Source of the DNA: Phycisphaeraceae bacterium
Lineage (GTDB): Bacteria; Planctomycetota; Phycisphaerae; Phycisphaerales; Phycisphaeraceae
Direction of reading: 5' to 3'
NCBI GenBank assembly: GCA_002716625.1
Contig: PBAS01000007.1
Location: 1 to 64,000, forward strand
DNA: 64,000 nt
The translations under genes were made by a program, and so were the position numbers. Shown here one piece after another: positions 50,801 through 58,490 of the stretch. Under the pieces are notes generated by a model. The model did not search any database and was not told the DNA's origin. It saw only the letters and a list, made by a program, of their open reading frames with translations. The first letter of the stretch is position 1; every line of letters starts with the position of its first letter.

Positions 50801-52502
50801 GATCCTCTTTGTCACGGCCAAACATATCACCGGCCAGATCCATAAGGCCACCACCGCCATCCCCACCACTGGCTTTAACTGCACTTTCGAGATCATCCAG
50901 CTTATCGAGTAACGCCTCTGAATGGCTCTCTTGAGCGCTGCTGGTTTCTTTTAAGACCTCCAGCTGTTCGGCGCGAAATGACGCCTCTTTGGCTGTACTG
51001 GTTAGTGAACGGGTAGCGCTGCGATCAGTCGTGTTATTGTTTGTAGTAGTTGTGACTGAGGTAGTTGATGACTGTACGCCACCACGGCTATCAGATAGAA
51101 CGCTGCTAGTGGAATTAGTAAGCTTATGGTCGCGTTGTTGTTCATGCTTGCTCTTCTGTTGGTTGTTGTTGGTAGTATCACTGCTGCTCTCGCGCTCGCG
51201 TTTAGACTCTTCTGCAAGTTCACTTGCGGAAGTAACACTTTGCGACTGGCTATCTGAGACTTGATTAGACAGACTCTCGCTAACAGACGTTAAGCTATCG
51301 GAGTTGTCGGTTTGCTGGGTTTGGCTGGCTTGCTGCTGCAGCTGCTCTGAACTTCGTGTTGCTGTCGATTCGGCAAGGTGACTGTCACTATCACGGGATG
51401 CCTGATCACGACTCTCACTCAAGCGCTCTGTTGAATCGCTCTGGCCACGCTCGGCAATCGTATTGCTATCGCGTTCGCTTTGGCTTTCAGTGCTGCTCTC
51501 GCTATCGCTGGTGGATTCCTCTTCGGTTGAGGTATCACGCTTTAGAAACGTGTTTACAAAACCATTCTCTTTAACGCTTTGGATGTTTGAACGCGCTTCT
51601 TTAACGCTATCCATGCCATCTTGAGACAGCTTGTACATTTCCTTAGCTGAGTAGAAAAAGGATCCACCGGTTGCGGCCCCTGCAGCCTCTTGTGCATCAT
51701 GATCTTCACCTAGCGTCGATTCTGCTTGGCGCAGGCTCAAATCTTTGATGGCAGAGCTAAACGAGGCAAAGATCGAGGTTTGCTTTTCGCTCTCTTGGCT
51801 GCGCTTCTCTGATTCGCGTTCTTTGGCTGTTTCAGAGGCAGAGCTATAGCGCTCTTGCTCGGTTTTACTGGCGTACTTACCATCACTGCGGCGCAAACGG
51901 CCACCAGCATCTTTCCAGTAACCATCAAACTCCGCTAAACCGTCCTCAATGGCGGCCTTAACATCACTTGGAAGAGAATCAAGCGCTGACGTATCGAGCT
52001 CGTTATCAATCTGAGGCTCAGAAACGTCTACATTAACGCTTGGCTGGCTCTCTGCAGAGACTTCGACTGGTTCAACGATAATTGGCTTGTCTTGCTTCTC
52101 GGTCGCCTCTGGGGCGCTCTCACGCTCATTGAGGACGTCAGCAATTGGCTTAACCATCGCTGCACTGTTCGGCTCTTCTTTTGCTTGGGCCTGTGCCGGT
52201 TCGCGGTCCATGGTCAGCTGTATCTCACCAGAACGTTGATCCGACTTAACACGGCGACCGCGTTGACGACGCTTTTCTTTGGTTGGCGGCTCGCTGCGTT
52301 GAGCGACTGCAGAATTGTCTTTTAATGCCTTTTCAATTGGTTTTGTATCGATGTTTGCGACGATTTCAGGCTGAACTGGTAGGCCAGACAAATTATCCAA
52401 CTTGTCTGCTATAGCCTGCAATTTTTTCAGCTCTTTGTCACTTGATGTTCGGACCACTTCAACGATAGAAAAGAGATCAAACTGTTGTTTTTTAGTGTCC
52501 AT
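47883..52502 (-). CDS. Tape-measure-like protein, extremely Ser/Gln/Glu-rich
   Basis: 1539 residues, lying between the chaperone/frameshift locus and gp25, the standard position of a tape measure. The N-terminal third and C-terminal half are dominated by Ser, Gln, Glu and Ala. The centre has a basic, Gly-rich RKGRRGRKGKGAKGTRRGG stretch (about residue 570) and hydrophobic helices (LLAPALMAYDAFSGFTDTE). At about 1.5 angstrom per residue it would span roughly 230 nm, a long contractile tail close to that of P1. The composition is unlike most tape measures, so the call rests on position, length and helical propensity. Confidence 0.65.
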   Translation of the reverse strand: MDTKKQQFDLFSIVEVVRTSSDKELKKLQAIADKLDNLSGLPVQPEIVANIDTKPIEKALKDNSAVAQRSEPPTKEKRRQRGRRVKSDQRSGEIQLTMDREPAQAQAKEEPNSAAMVKPIADVLNERESAPEATEKQDKPIIVEPVEVSAESQPSVNVDVSEPQIDNELDTSALDSLPSDVKAAIEDGLAEFDGYWKDAGGRLRRSDGKYASKTEQERYSSASETAKERESEKRSQESEKQTSIFASFSSAIKDLSLRQAESTLGEDHDAQEAAGAATGGSFFYSAKEMYKLSQDGMDSVKEARSNIQSVKENGFVNTFLKRDTSTEEESTSDSESSTESQSERDSNTIAERGQSDSTERLSESRDQASRDSDSHLAESTATRSSEQLQQQASQTQQTDNSDSLTSVSESLSNQVSDSQSQSVTSASELAEESKRERESSSDTTNNNQQKSKHEQQRDHKLTNSTSSVLSDSRGGVQSSTTSVTTTTNNNTTDRSATRSLTSTAKEASFRAEQLEVLKETSSAQESHSEALLDKLDDLESAVKASGGDGGGGLMDLAGDMFGRDKEDRKGRRGRKGKGAKGTRRGGRIRSVLSGASDVAGSAAGKGSSLMAKGTSMAGTAFKGLSKIGGVAAKAVPLLAPALMAYDAFSGFTDTERQRETFNLKEGEEATTGQKSSMALASVLDMGGLVSGGAGLIGSGLEALGIEGAQEAMSFTSGDMAKGIYSFFAGDDSESESTESDSKTESTTNANQTTDESTQSASAVSQQVSTQSDQDSVAKTFSEQEEARFKAEAIHNSAMNTGNSQSSRTLQENQRKNDAYSQMQATWAIANEEGISYNQAKSVKEQRDKELKEKRESVSSEIGQPIDGKVATERGDLVSSSKKEAQLAVVDAEIKRREEVAKIQEANSESSFANGGFVDIETASRLEDINTKISQGTSQAEHTNIDTPLASTASILESASQSETTDSQASSASSQASEQSSKTDGTTHERNSNSVDTTAESERIEATTGLDSLQSSSASEASQVQDLTQAESVSIVSEIAASDHVDSQASSVSTHGTSASTVDKSGQTSEQSSTESEQVNARSESSENNQTGTHSEAVQVASDSQIDSVVSVSESAHQATQSEASSQSNKVQSSSSERSQSSLVSEAQEKASSDQSSTEQVRDRQSTHAIEAAERQHVVSSSDVATEAKERSSETGTQESHTASDSRSQLSARERSELRAQGINETTQATSSTSEASQATSANEVSHISNALEKASQQSDSQSDSQISKQNDSQLIERSSDQSTSQASQTSAENNQVESVSKALESASQSTSQSSTVQASQSNVDKQLESIGAISERTVMSNEVTQASHTAAAAQLESVSTAIEKSNQLATESQSNTAQTEASEVDRSKQLESMKSISDNTETSADTQLANSVAFIERQSRQSQAKNVAQASQPTSTQTVATATNQIAQNESVNQIYAQRDAEKLKSESSKQEVTLDKASLDAIKEVGKAAGGTNTKEIYRYGGPVKAKDSTPASTSKSTGAIPNNFNDHSLQRQSADLE

Positions 52503-52666
52503 TTCGCACCTTGTCTTGTAACGCCTTATCTAATCGAATGGCGAGATCTTGAGGGGTGGAAAATACCGCGTTGACCGGTTGGCCAGCGTAAACCGTAAGG
52601 TTTTCAATTAGGGTATTCCAACCGATGGAATCAAATCTTTGCAATGTAGTCGTGGTGGTGAAAGGG
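52492..52666 (-). other. Possible +1 frameshift extension of the tail chaperone gene
   Basis: After codon CCC (52664-52666) of the 269-residue frame, the +1 frame stays open for 56 codons (TTTTTLQRFDSIGWNTLIEN, then DLAIRLDKALQDKVRNGH) until 52492, overlapping the tape-measure start. It has no start codon with a ribosome site. This resembles the G/GT arrangement of tail assembly chaperones. Confidence 0.4.
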
Positions 52667-53440
52667 CAATAGCAGTGTACGCACCGCCTTACCTCCTTTT
52701 TCAATAACTTTTGGACACTCTGGCACTTCGGTAACAAGGAAGTAACGGCCCTCAACATACTTGGTCAATAAGCCATGGCGTGACTCACGCAAAGCCTTTT
52801 CAACCTTGCTGCAGGCGCTCATAAACTCCACCGGCAAACGCATGGTTTTTATCTTCTCAACTTTCCATTGGGTCGCTTCGTCGCGATCTTCTGGCTGGCC
52901 CTCAATCGTCAGGCAATGTGCCATTTCATGGATGGCCATTTCATTAGCGGCTCGCTTCCAATCGAGGCTTTGAGGCTCGTATTCGTCGCGTTCGTTACGC
53001 AATAGCTCTATCTCTTCTATCGCTTCGCCGTTCATTGGGTGCACTTGCGCGTTGTGTATAACGCCGTTGATGGCCAGTTCAACTTTTAGCTCTGGTAGCT
53101 TTGGTACCGCCTTAGCCGTTTCCATTAGGTCGTACATGTAAATGTCGTGGTAATGCGTCTCACCACAAGTGTTGCACTCGTATGAGAACGGGACGGTACC
53201 CAGTTCGCTGGTGGCCATAAAGATCCACCATAAGGCGGTGCGGCGGTCCTCACCGGTCCATTTGCTGGAGTCGTTAAGCTCACCTTTGCTTAAGTCCTGC
53301 AGGTGGTTGAGGTATTGCGTTGTACTGCTTTCTTCTTGGCTTTCTTCAAGCTCACAGAACGTCAAGCCGTCTTCGACGTTAGGAACGCGGAAGTGAACGA
53401 TTGTTGTCATATGACTTGGTAGTGGAAATGGAGGGATCAT
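52631..53440 (-). CDS. Tail assembly chaperone/baseplate hub protein (gp26/gp51-like)
   Basis: 269 residues. A zinc-knuckle-like YECNTCGETHYHDIYMYDLM (about residue 88) resembles the CxxC...H region of T4-type gp26/gp51 baseplate hub proteins. A charged helical centre (EEIELLRNERDEYEPQSLDW) and an HMAHCLTIEG-like segment (IHEMAHCLTIEG) follow. It lies directly upstream of the tape measure, where tail chaperones are encoded, and its 3' end may be read by +1 frameshift into a 56-codon extension. Two starts are possible; ATG 53438-53440 has AAGG upstream. Confidence 0.55.
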   Translation of the reverse strand: MIPPFPLPSHMTTIVHFRVPNVEDGLTFCELEESQEESSTTQYLNHLQDLSKGELNDSSKWTGEDRRTALWWIFMATSELGTVPFSYECNTCGETHYHDIYMYDLMETAKAVPKLPELKVELAINGVIHNAQVHPMNGEAIEEIELLRNERDEYEPQSLDWKRAANEMAIHEMAHCLTIEGQPEDRDEATQWKVEKIKTMRLPVEFMSACSKVEKALRESRHGLLTKYVEGRYFLVTEVPECPKVIEKGGKAVRTLLLPFHHHDYIAKI

Positions 53441-53442
53441 AA

Positions 53443-53961
53443 TTAAAGTACCTTATTGCCTACACTCATGAATTTTTGGAAGATCAGCGGGAACGAGCGA
53501 ATGCTGTTTGCTGTATCACGCGAATTGTTGATGTTGCCTTTCTTGGTTGGGAATACCTGATAGGCCTTTCTAAACGTCTTGTTCCCGTCGTCATCGAGAT
53601 CGAAGATTTTGATTTTGAAAATGTAATCAATTGGGATATTGAGCGTGCCGTCTTGGTTCTTCACCTTGGCCAAGCGACCATCGAACCAATTACTGATCGT
53701 TTTCTTTTGGTCATCACGCACGGTCATAGTGATCTCACTAGCGCCAGCTGCCGTCGGCAATGCGATATGGCCAGAGCCCACTTGAAAGGTGTCGGCGTCA
53801 ATTGAGCCCTCACCATAATCAATGTCTTTCACGTAAATATCGAAGTCTGCCGGTGCGTCTGGTGCGTCAATTTCGATGGCCCACTGCCAGCCTTGCTGCC
53901 ATGGCTTTTCCATGAAGTTTTTGACTGAGCGTTTAGCGAGTTTCATGTATGGGTTTGACAC
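53443..53961 (-). CDS. Tail-tube-fold protein (possible tube initiator, gp48/54-like)
   Basis: 172 residues with tail-tube-like fold signatures: WQQGWQWAIEIDAPDAPADF, IALPTAAGASEITMTVRDDQ and a C-terminal RSFPLIFQKFMSVGNKVL. The Trp-rich start and beta composition match the tube/initiator family of contractile tails. It lies between a 186-residue unknown and the chaperone, where hub/tube initiator genes sit. It may form the platform on which the tube grows. Confidence 0.65.
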   Translation of the reverse strand: MSNPYMKLAKRSVKNFMEKPWQQGWQWAIEIDAPDAPADFDIYVKDIDYGEGSIDADTFQVGSGHIALPTAAGASEITMTVRDDQKKTISNWFDGRLAKVKNQDGTLNIPIDYIFKIKIFDLDDDGNKTFRKAYQVFPTKKGNINNSRDTANSIRSFPLIFQKFMSVGNKVL

Positions 53962-53963
53962 AG

Positions 53964-54524
53964 TTAGCCCCCCAGCAAGCTGATAGGCGGGATCATTGCT
54001 CGGTTGCTGCGCATCTGTGCTTCAAGGGCATCACGGCGCGTGGCCAAGTCGGTTTCTGCAGGTAGCCCAGAGGTGTCCATCTTGCCTGCAGTGGAAACTT
54101 GTCGGATGCGCTCTGAATTGGGAATAGTGATCAGGAGCTCAAGGTAATCCCCCAGCAAGCTAATGCTGGTGCTGGGTAGCTGGAACGTATCAAAATCGCT
54201 CTCAAGGACGTTTTTCAGATAAGAAAGCGTTAGAGGAAAGACTTCATCACCATCGAGCTCTAATTCAAGGTTTCCATCCCATACGGTTGAATTGATAAAG
54301 CGGTGCTCTTTATCTTTGAGAGACAGCTTGGATAAGAATAACGGTGGTAACTCGCACGAATCTGAGGCGTCTACAGCGCGGATACGGTGGCGATCGGAAA
54401 AACCAGCCAATTCTTGGTACTTGGCCAGCGCTTTTTTTAAGAGGCTAAGTAACGCTTTTTCATCCTCATGCAGTAGCACAGGGAAACGCGCTTTAACGTC
54501 CTCTAAAAGTTGTTTCGGGGTCAT
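53964..54524 (-). CDS. Tail-region protein, function unknown
   Basis: 186 residues, helical N-terminal part (LLEDVKARFPVLLHEDEKALL, LLKKALAKYQELAG) and a beta-containing remainder. It could be a tail-completion or hub protein, based on its position right after the terminator that follows the tube gene. The ribosome site GGAG (54530-54533) lies in a hairpin (54526-54545). A possible promoter lies between the terminator and this gene (TAGCAT near 54565-54570), making it the first gene of the baseplate operon. Confidence 0.6.
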   Translation of the reverse strand: MTPKQLLEDVKARFPVLLHEDEKALLSLLKKALAKYQELAGFSDRHRIRAVDASDSCELPPLFLSKLSLKDKEHRFINSTVWDGNLELELDGDEVFPLTLSYLKNVLESDFDTFQLPSTSISLLGDYLELLITIPNSERIRQVSTAGKMDTSGLPAETDLATRRDALEAQMRSNRAMIPPISLLGG

Positions 54525-54525
54525 A

Positions 54526-54545
54526 GCTGCTCCAATGGAGGCAGC
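54526..54545 (-). promoter_or_regulatory. Hairpin occluding a ribosome-binding site
   Basis: GCTGC and TCC pair with GGA and GCAGC around an AAT loop, with one bulged G. On the minus strand the GGAG ribosome site of the gene at 54524 is paired, directly before the ATG. Confidence 0.4.
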
Positions 54546-54590
54546 ATTTTTATAGCGGGGGAGCCCCTATGCTATATCACTCTTGCTCAT

Positions 54591-54620
54591 AAAAAAAGCC
54601 GCTGAAAAGTCAGCGGCTTT
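54591..54620 (-). terminator. Intrinsic terminator after the tail-tube gene
   Basis: AAAGCCGCTGA (54595-54605) pairs with TCAGCGGCTTT (54610-54620), loop of 4, with the A run (54591-54597) forming the U run of minus-strand RNA. Confidence 0.92.
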
Positions 54621-54638
54621 GGGTGGTATAGCGACACT

Positions 54639-55136
54639 TTAGAAGTCACACCAGTTGTATTGCAGCGTTAGAGACGGTTTCACGATTGCTGCCGTATCTT
54701 CTGTTGATAGATCGATAGCATCAGAACGAATCTTAGTGTGCTCAAGCTTGAATGAGTGAGACTTGGCACCTTTACCGCTTGTTGATTCTGGCGTTGATTC
54801 AATTGTGATAGTTAGGTACTGCTTGTCACGTACTACTTTACGCAGCATTTCCAGTACGGTACCGGTAATGGTTTCGACACACGTTACCGCGATCTCACCT
54901 TTGTTCTCTAGGACGCCGTTTTGCACGAATCCCATACCCATTTGACCATAGTCTTCTACGTCAGAACGGCCCATTGCTGGGAATTGAGTTGAACGGATTA
55001 ACACGGTTAGATCTGGGTATTCTTCGATTTTCATCTCGAACTCGGTACCCATCATCTTTTCACCAGCAGCTACGTTCTTAAGGAACTTCTGCTTTAGAAA
55101 CTTAGTGTCACCTTTGGCGTTGTGTGGACCAGCCAT
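54639..55136 (-). CDS. Tail tube protein
   Basis: 165 residues, the size and composition of contractile-tail tube proteins: MGTEFEMKIEEYPDLTVLIR, MGRSDVEDYGQMGMGFVQNG, GEIAVTCVETITGTVLEMLR and KPSLTLQYNWCDF at the end. It is the last gene before the strong terminator of the capsid-sheath operon. A TTCSGAA copy (55165-55173) lies in the end of the preceding gene, 29 bases before its ATG, but with no clear -10. Confidence 0.78.
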   Translation of the reverse strand: MAGPHNAKGDTKFLKQKFLKNVAAGEKMMGTEFEMKIEEYPDLTVLIRSTQFPAMGRSDVEDYGQMGMGFVQNGVLENKGEIAVTCVETITGTVLEMLRKVVRDKQYLTITIESTPESTSGKGAKSHSFKLEHTKIRSDAIDLSTEDTAAIVKPSLTLQYNWCDF

Positions 55137-55152
55137 AATAAACCTCTATTAT

Positions 55153-55761
55153 TTATTTGAAGTAGTTCGGAATTTGAGACTGATTAATCATCTGTTTCGG
55201 TGATGCTGTAACCGTCACGGTGTTGTAGGCAAAATGCCCCGCCTTGGTCTTCGGTGCGTTGGCGTTGTAACTCACTTCGCTAATTCGCATTGGTAAGTTA
55301 ATTTTGCGGCCAACGTTGAACACGGCGTCTGACGGAATACGGCCCCCGATACCATCAGTGCTAACCGGCACAGTGTTTTGAAGCTCTGGCGATACCATTT
55401 GGCAAAGCTTTTGGATTGGCATATCCACTTCGTTCAAAGCATCTGTGTACGCAACAAAGCGTAGAGTTAACGAGATTTCTGGGGGTTCGTTGCCCTGCCA
55501 AACTTGCTGGCTATTCCATAACGTCTTACTGGTTGTCTCCGACATTGCTTGCGTAAGGGACGCGGTTTTATCCACGGCCCCAACGTTACCTACAGAATCC
55601 CCCTCGAATGGAGACTCCCATAGCGCTCTAAACGCGAGCTGACATTCATCAGTCATGTAGGCAATGACCGTAACCTCCGTGCCACCGATGTTTTGTGTGA
55701 TGTAGCATTTGTTAAAGTTGGAAATGCCGTCATCACTAGGTACGCCGTAAATTACTGCCAT
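55153..55761 (-). CDS. Baseplate/tube-associated structural protein
   Basis: 202 residues, beta-rich. PPEISLTLRFVAYTDALNEV and IQKLCQMVSPELQNTVPVS resemble the segments of gp48/gp53-type baseplate and tube-capping proteins. It lies between the tail core protein and the tube. No single diagnostic residue was found, so the assignment to the tail completion/baseplate group is by similarity of layout and position. Confidence 0.55.
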   Translation of the reverse strand: MAVIYGVPSDDGISNFNKCYITQNIGGTEVTVIAYMTDECQLAFRALWESPFEGDSVGNVGAVDKTASLTQAMSETTSKTLWNSQQVWQGNEPPEISLTLRFVAYTDALNEVDMPIQKLCQMVSPELQNTVPVSTDGIGGRIPSDAVFNVGRKINLPMRISEVSYNANAPKTKAGHFAYNTVTVTASPKQMINQSQIPNYFK

Positions 55762-55773
55762 GGTTGCCCCTTA

Positions 55774-56436
55774 TTACATGCCGCGAGATTTACGCTGGCG
55801 CATGGATTTCTTACGGGCAGCTTTTGAAGCGCCAGTACGCGATTTAGCGCGAGCTTTTTTCAGTGCGGCCTTTTGTGCTGCACTCATGCGACGTTTGCGC
55901 TTTTTGGTGTTGATGAACGTCACTTTGCCGTCGCGAATTACTTTCTTTTTCGCTTCTAGCATCATGGATTCACGTACCGCGAACTCAGCAACCGCTTCGT
56001 CGGAATCAACGTTCTCAAGTCCCGCTTCTAGGGATTCGAAAATGTGGTTTACCGCTTCTTCGTCTTCGCCAAAGTCCAAAAGCTTATCTTCTTGAATACC
56101 TGAAATAGACAAGATGAATTCTGACGCGTGATTTTGTAGAGACTCATACATAGCCATTTGGCTATCGCTTAGCTCTTCATCATCAACACCGCCAGCAGAG
56201 CCATATAGCAATGCGTCTAACGTGTCTGCAGTTGCATCACCACCATTAGCCCATTGCACACACGCTGACGCTGCAGCCATGCGATCTTGGGTTACGGCCA
56301 TACGCTCGATAGACTCAAGCATCATGTTGTCGTCAACCGACTCAAAAAACGCTGTTTCTGTTAGGTCTTCCTCGGCCTGCACCACTGGTGCTTTAAAAGG
56401 ACGAGGAAGAACAGAACCTTTTTCAAACATGCTCAT
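55774..56436 (-). CDS. Prohead core/internal protein with basic C-terminal peptide
   Basis: 220 residues. Residues 1-160 are acidic and contain five candidate protease sites: AFFES (29-33), MMLES (38-42), MYES (96-99), IFES (132-135) and MMLEA (158-162). The last 60 residues are strongly basic (KKRKRRMSAAQKAALKKARA, then KAARKKSMRQRKSRGM). Cleavage at the last site would free a ~59-residue cationic, DNA-binding peptide. This is the design of T4 prohead core proteins that are processed into internal peptides. It lies between the sheath and the baseplate-type gene. No homologue is recognised, so the role is inference. Confidence 0.6.
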   Translation of the reverse strand: MSMFEKGSVLPRPFKAPVVQAEEDLTETAFFESVDDNMMLESIERMAVTQDRMAAASACVQWANGGDATADTLDALLYGSAGGVDDEELSDSQMAMYESLQNHASEFILSISGIQEDKLLDFGEDEEAVNHIFESLEAGLENVDSDEAVAEFAVRESMMLEAKKKVIRDGKVTFINTKKRKRRMSAAQKAALKKARAKSRTGASKAARKKSMRQRKSRGM

Positions 56437-56455
56437 TCTGTTCTCACTCTATTGA

Positions 56456-58033
56456 TTAGCGAACTAGGATTGGTTCACCGATTAATCGGCGGCCTGAACC
56501 GGTTGGACAGATAGACCAAGTGACTTTCCACAAGTCGATTTCGACTTGGATAATCTCAAAGGTCCATGGGGATTCACCGTCTTGCTCTGGGTCGCGTGGC
56601 GCTACCAGTGCACCCACAGTTTCGTAACCCTCAAAGATGGCTGTCATACCGTCTTCGATTGCTTTTTCTGTGTCGTCATCTGGACGGTGCTTGATGCGGT
56701 TCGCCAGTGCTACAAAGTCGCGAGAAATAGCGTCTGTAACAGAAACCACTTGTTCGAAACGTAGGTAGTTTTCAACCGGCGTCGACGTTAGAGAGTCATC
56801 AATGAACAGTGCACCGTTCTCGCTAACACCTAGTTTGTTAAGGCGTGCTTTGTACATTTCTTCAAAGTTAGGCTCTCCTGAACCACGTAGTGGCGTCAGG
56901 CCTGCACGCGAGATAACTGCACGCTCAACACCTGCCGGTGTGTAGTGCCAGCCACCTGTTGGAGAGGTCTTAGATACACCCAGTGCTTTCGCTGCGAACG
57001 CGATACCTGACGCGCCCCACGGACACTTGTTTTTGTACGTTGGACACTTCGCCGCATACGGCAAGTGAACGTAAGAGGCACGGTGGCAAGCTAGGTTTAG
57101 GCCTTGCTTGTGTGCTAGCGCTTGGGCGTGCGTTAGACGTGGGTTGATATCGTAGTAACCAGAGATACGACGATCATCACTCAGCTTTTGCAGCTTCTTC
57201 GTTACTGCGTCGTCGTAGCAGCTCAAACCACAAATGTAGTTAAAGCCAAGGACCGTAGAACGTAGCGCAGTGATCGCCGCGTCATAGTCAGAGGTCTTGA
57301 TAGCGCTTAGGTCGCCGTTTGAAGCGCCTGTAAACGCTGTTTCTGCCATTGCTGTTAGTTCAGCTTTAGCCGTTGCTGCGTCACATACACAAGATAGGTA
57401 CTTAGATTTCTGCTCTAGAACCGTCTCGATGTACGCCGTTGCACCCATCTGATCTTTTGCTTCTGGGTCGAATGAAACGATCCACTCTTCCAGAGTCGCT
57501 TTACCACCAGCTTCTTGAGTTTCTTTCAGCGTCAGCTTAAGCATGCCCTTGCCGTAAAGCTTCTCATCGACTGACTCGATAGAGACGCTACGGTTTGCTG
57601 ACTCAGCACCATCTTTAATGGCCAGAGCTAGGAACTCACCAGAGCCCAGATCAAGATCAGCGCTGTAAGCAATGGCTTCATTGGTGAATACCAATTTGTC
57701 AGCTGGCTTAGTCACTTTGATTGCTGGGAATGTCGCTGTTGCTGGAACAACACGAACGACTAGGCCGTCACCGCCTTTTAGTGCTTCCGCTAGGGTACGC
57801 ATACCGTCAGCGTGAACACCAAGGCTTGAATGGAATGGTTTACCCAGTACATCAGTTAGGTTCGCATCAGTAACGCGTAGTACTTCAAACGGTTTACCTT
57901 TCTGAGAAACGATAACACCAGCAAATGTCAGCTGGTTTGAACCACCACCACGCTTGGTTGTCGCGTCTGCATTGATTGGCGAAACAACGGTTTGAGCCAC
58001 GTTGTTCATTGCAAATCCAATATCTTTACTCAT
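56456..58033 (-). CDS. Tail sheath protein
   Basis: 525 residues. Family features include FAGVIVSQKGKPFEVLRVTD near the start, GGDGLVVRVVPATATFPAI, a FNYICGLSCYDDAVTKKLQK segment, and a C-terminal ENYLRFEQVVSVTDAISRDF...EIIQVEIDLWKVTWSICPTG typical of the sheath attachment region (domain IV). It contracts on injection. The start overlaps the HhH gene by 8 bases. It follows the capsid gene in a capsid-HhH-sheath operon. Confidence 0.85.
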   Translation of the reverse strand: MSKDIGFAMNNVAQTVVSPINADATTKRGGGSNQLTFAGVIVSQKGKPFEVLRVTDANLTDVLGKPFHSSLGVHADGMRTLAEALKGGDGLVVRVVPATATFPAIKVTKPADKLVFTNEAIAYSADLDLGSGEFLALAIKDGAESANRSVSIESVDEKLYGKGMLKLTLKETQEAGGKATLEEWIVSFDPEAKDQMGATAYIETVLEQKSKYLSCVCDAATAKAELTAMAETAFTGASNGDLSAIKTSDYDAAITALRSTVLGFNYICGLSCYDDAVTKKLQKLSDDRRISGYYDINPRLTHAQALAHKQGLNLACHRASYVHLPYAAKCPTYKNKCPWGASGIAFAAKALGVSKTSPTGGWHYTPAGVERAVISRAGLTPLRGSGEPNFEEMYKARLNKLGVSENGALFIDDSLTSTPVENYLRFEQVVSVTDAISRDFVALANRIKHRPDDDTEKAIEDGMTAIFEGYETVGALVAPRDPEQDGESPWTFEIIQVEIDLWKVTWSICPTGSGRRLIGEPILVR

Positions 58034-58442
58034 TGTTTGCCTCTTTCAGAGTTAAGTTGTTTGCGGCTAACTGCTTTTCAATTTCTTGAACACCAGCTGC
58101 AGCAATGCCTTTCACCTTTACAACGTCTTTCGCCGTCATAGCTGTGAGTTGGTCCAATGTCGTTACGCCCGAAGTCACAAGGGCTTTTTCTACGCTGGTG
58201 GTTAAACCAAGAGTGGAAATGCTTGCTGGATCGTCGGTACCGTCTTCGCTCTGTTGAGCTTCTTCCAGAGACGCACGAACGCTCAGCTCACCGTTTGGGT
58301 AAGCCTGTTCAAGTGCATTGAGGAAGTATTGGAAGTTGTGGACCGATACCTGTTGGTTGACGGCGCGAGCGCCAATCACGCGGCCAAGCAGCGTAATTTC
58401 GATTGGAGTGTGATTAGTGACGAAAATGATTTGTTCTTTCAT
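58026..58442 (-). CDS. Virion-operon protein with RNA polymerase alpha-CTD-like HhH domain
   Basis: 138 residues. Residues 76-132 (ISTLGLTTSVEKALVTSGVT, LDQLTAMTAKDVVKVKGIAA, AGVQEIEKQLAANNLTL) match the fold order of RpoA C-terminal domains (xLxLSxRxxxxLxxAGIxTVGEL, TxEDLxxIxxLGxKSLxEIxxxL). The N-terminal 60 residues are a beta-rich unit (TNHTPIEITLLGRVIGARAV). In alpha-CTD this module binds DNA and activators, but HhH modules also occur in structural DNA-binding proteins. Its place between capsid and sheath genes, with coupled translation, favours a virion or head-completion role. Confidence 0.65.
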   Translation of the reverse strand: MKEQIIFVTNHTPIEITLLGRVIGARAVNQQVSVHNFQYFLNALEQAYPNGELSVRASLEEAQQSEDGTDDPASISTLGLTTSVEKALVTSGVTTLDQLTAMTAKDVVKVKGIAAAGVQEIEKQLAANNLTLKEANNE

Positions 58443-58490
58443 GAGAACCTCCAGAGAGCGAGCAACCTAATAGGCTGCTCGCGCCACCTG

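Noticed and set aside
52631-52680. A -1 frameshift at the end of the chaperone gene.
   Set aside because: The -1 frame closes within about 20 codons and no classical heptamer such as A-AAA-AAG is present.
55165-55173. A TTCSGAA copy before the tail-tube gene.
   Set aside because: It falls within the final codons of the upstream gene and lacks a recognisable -10; the call as operator would be forced.
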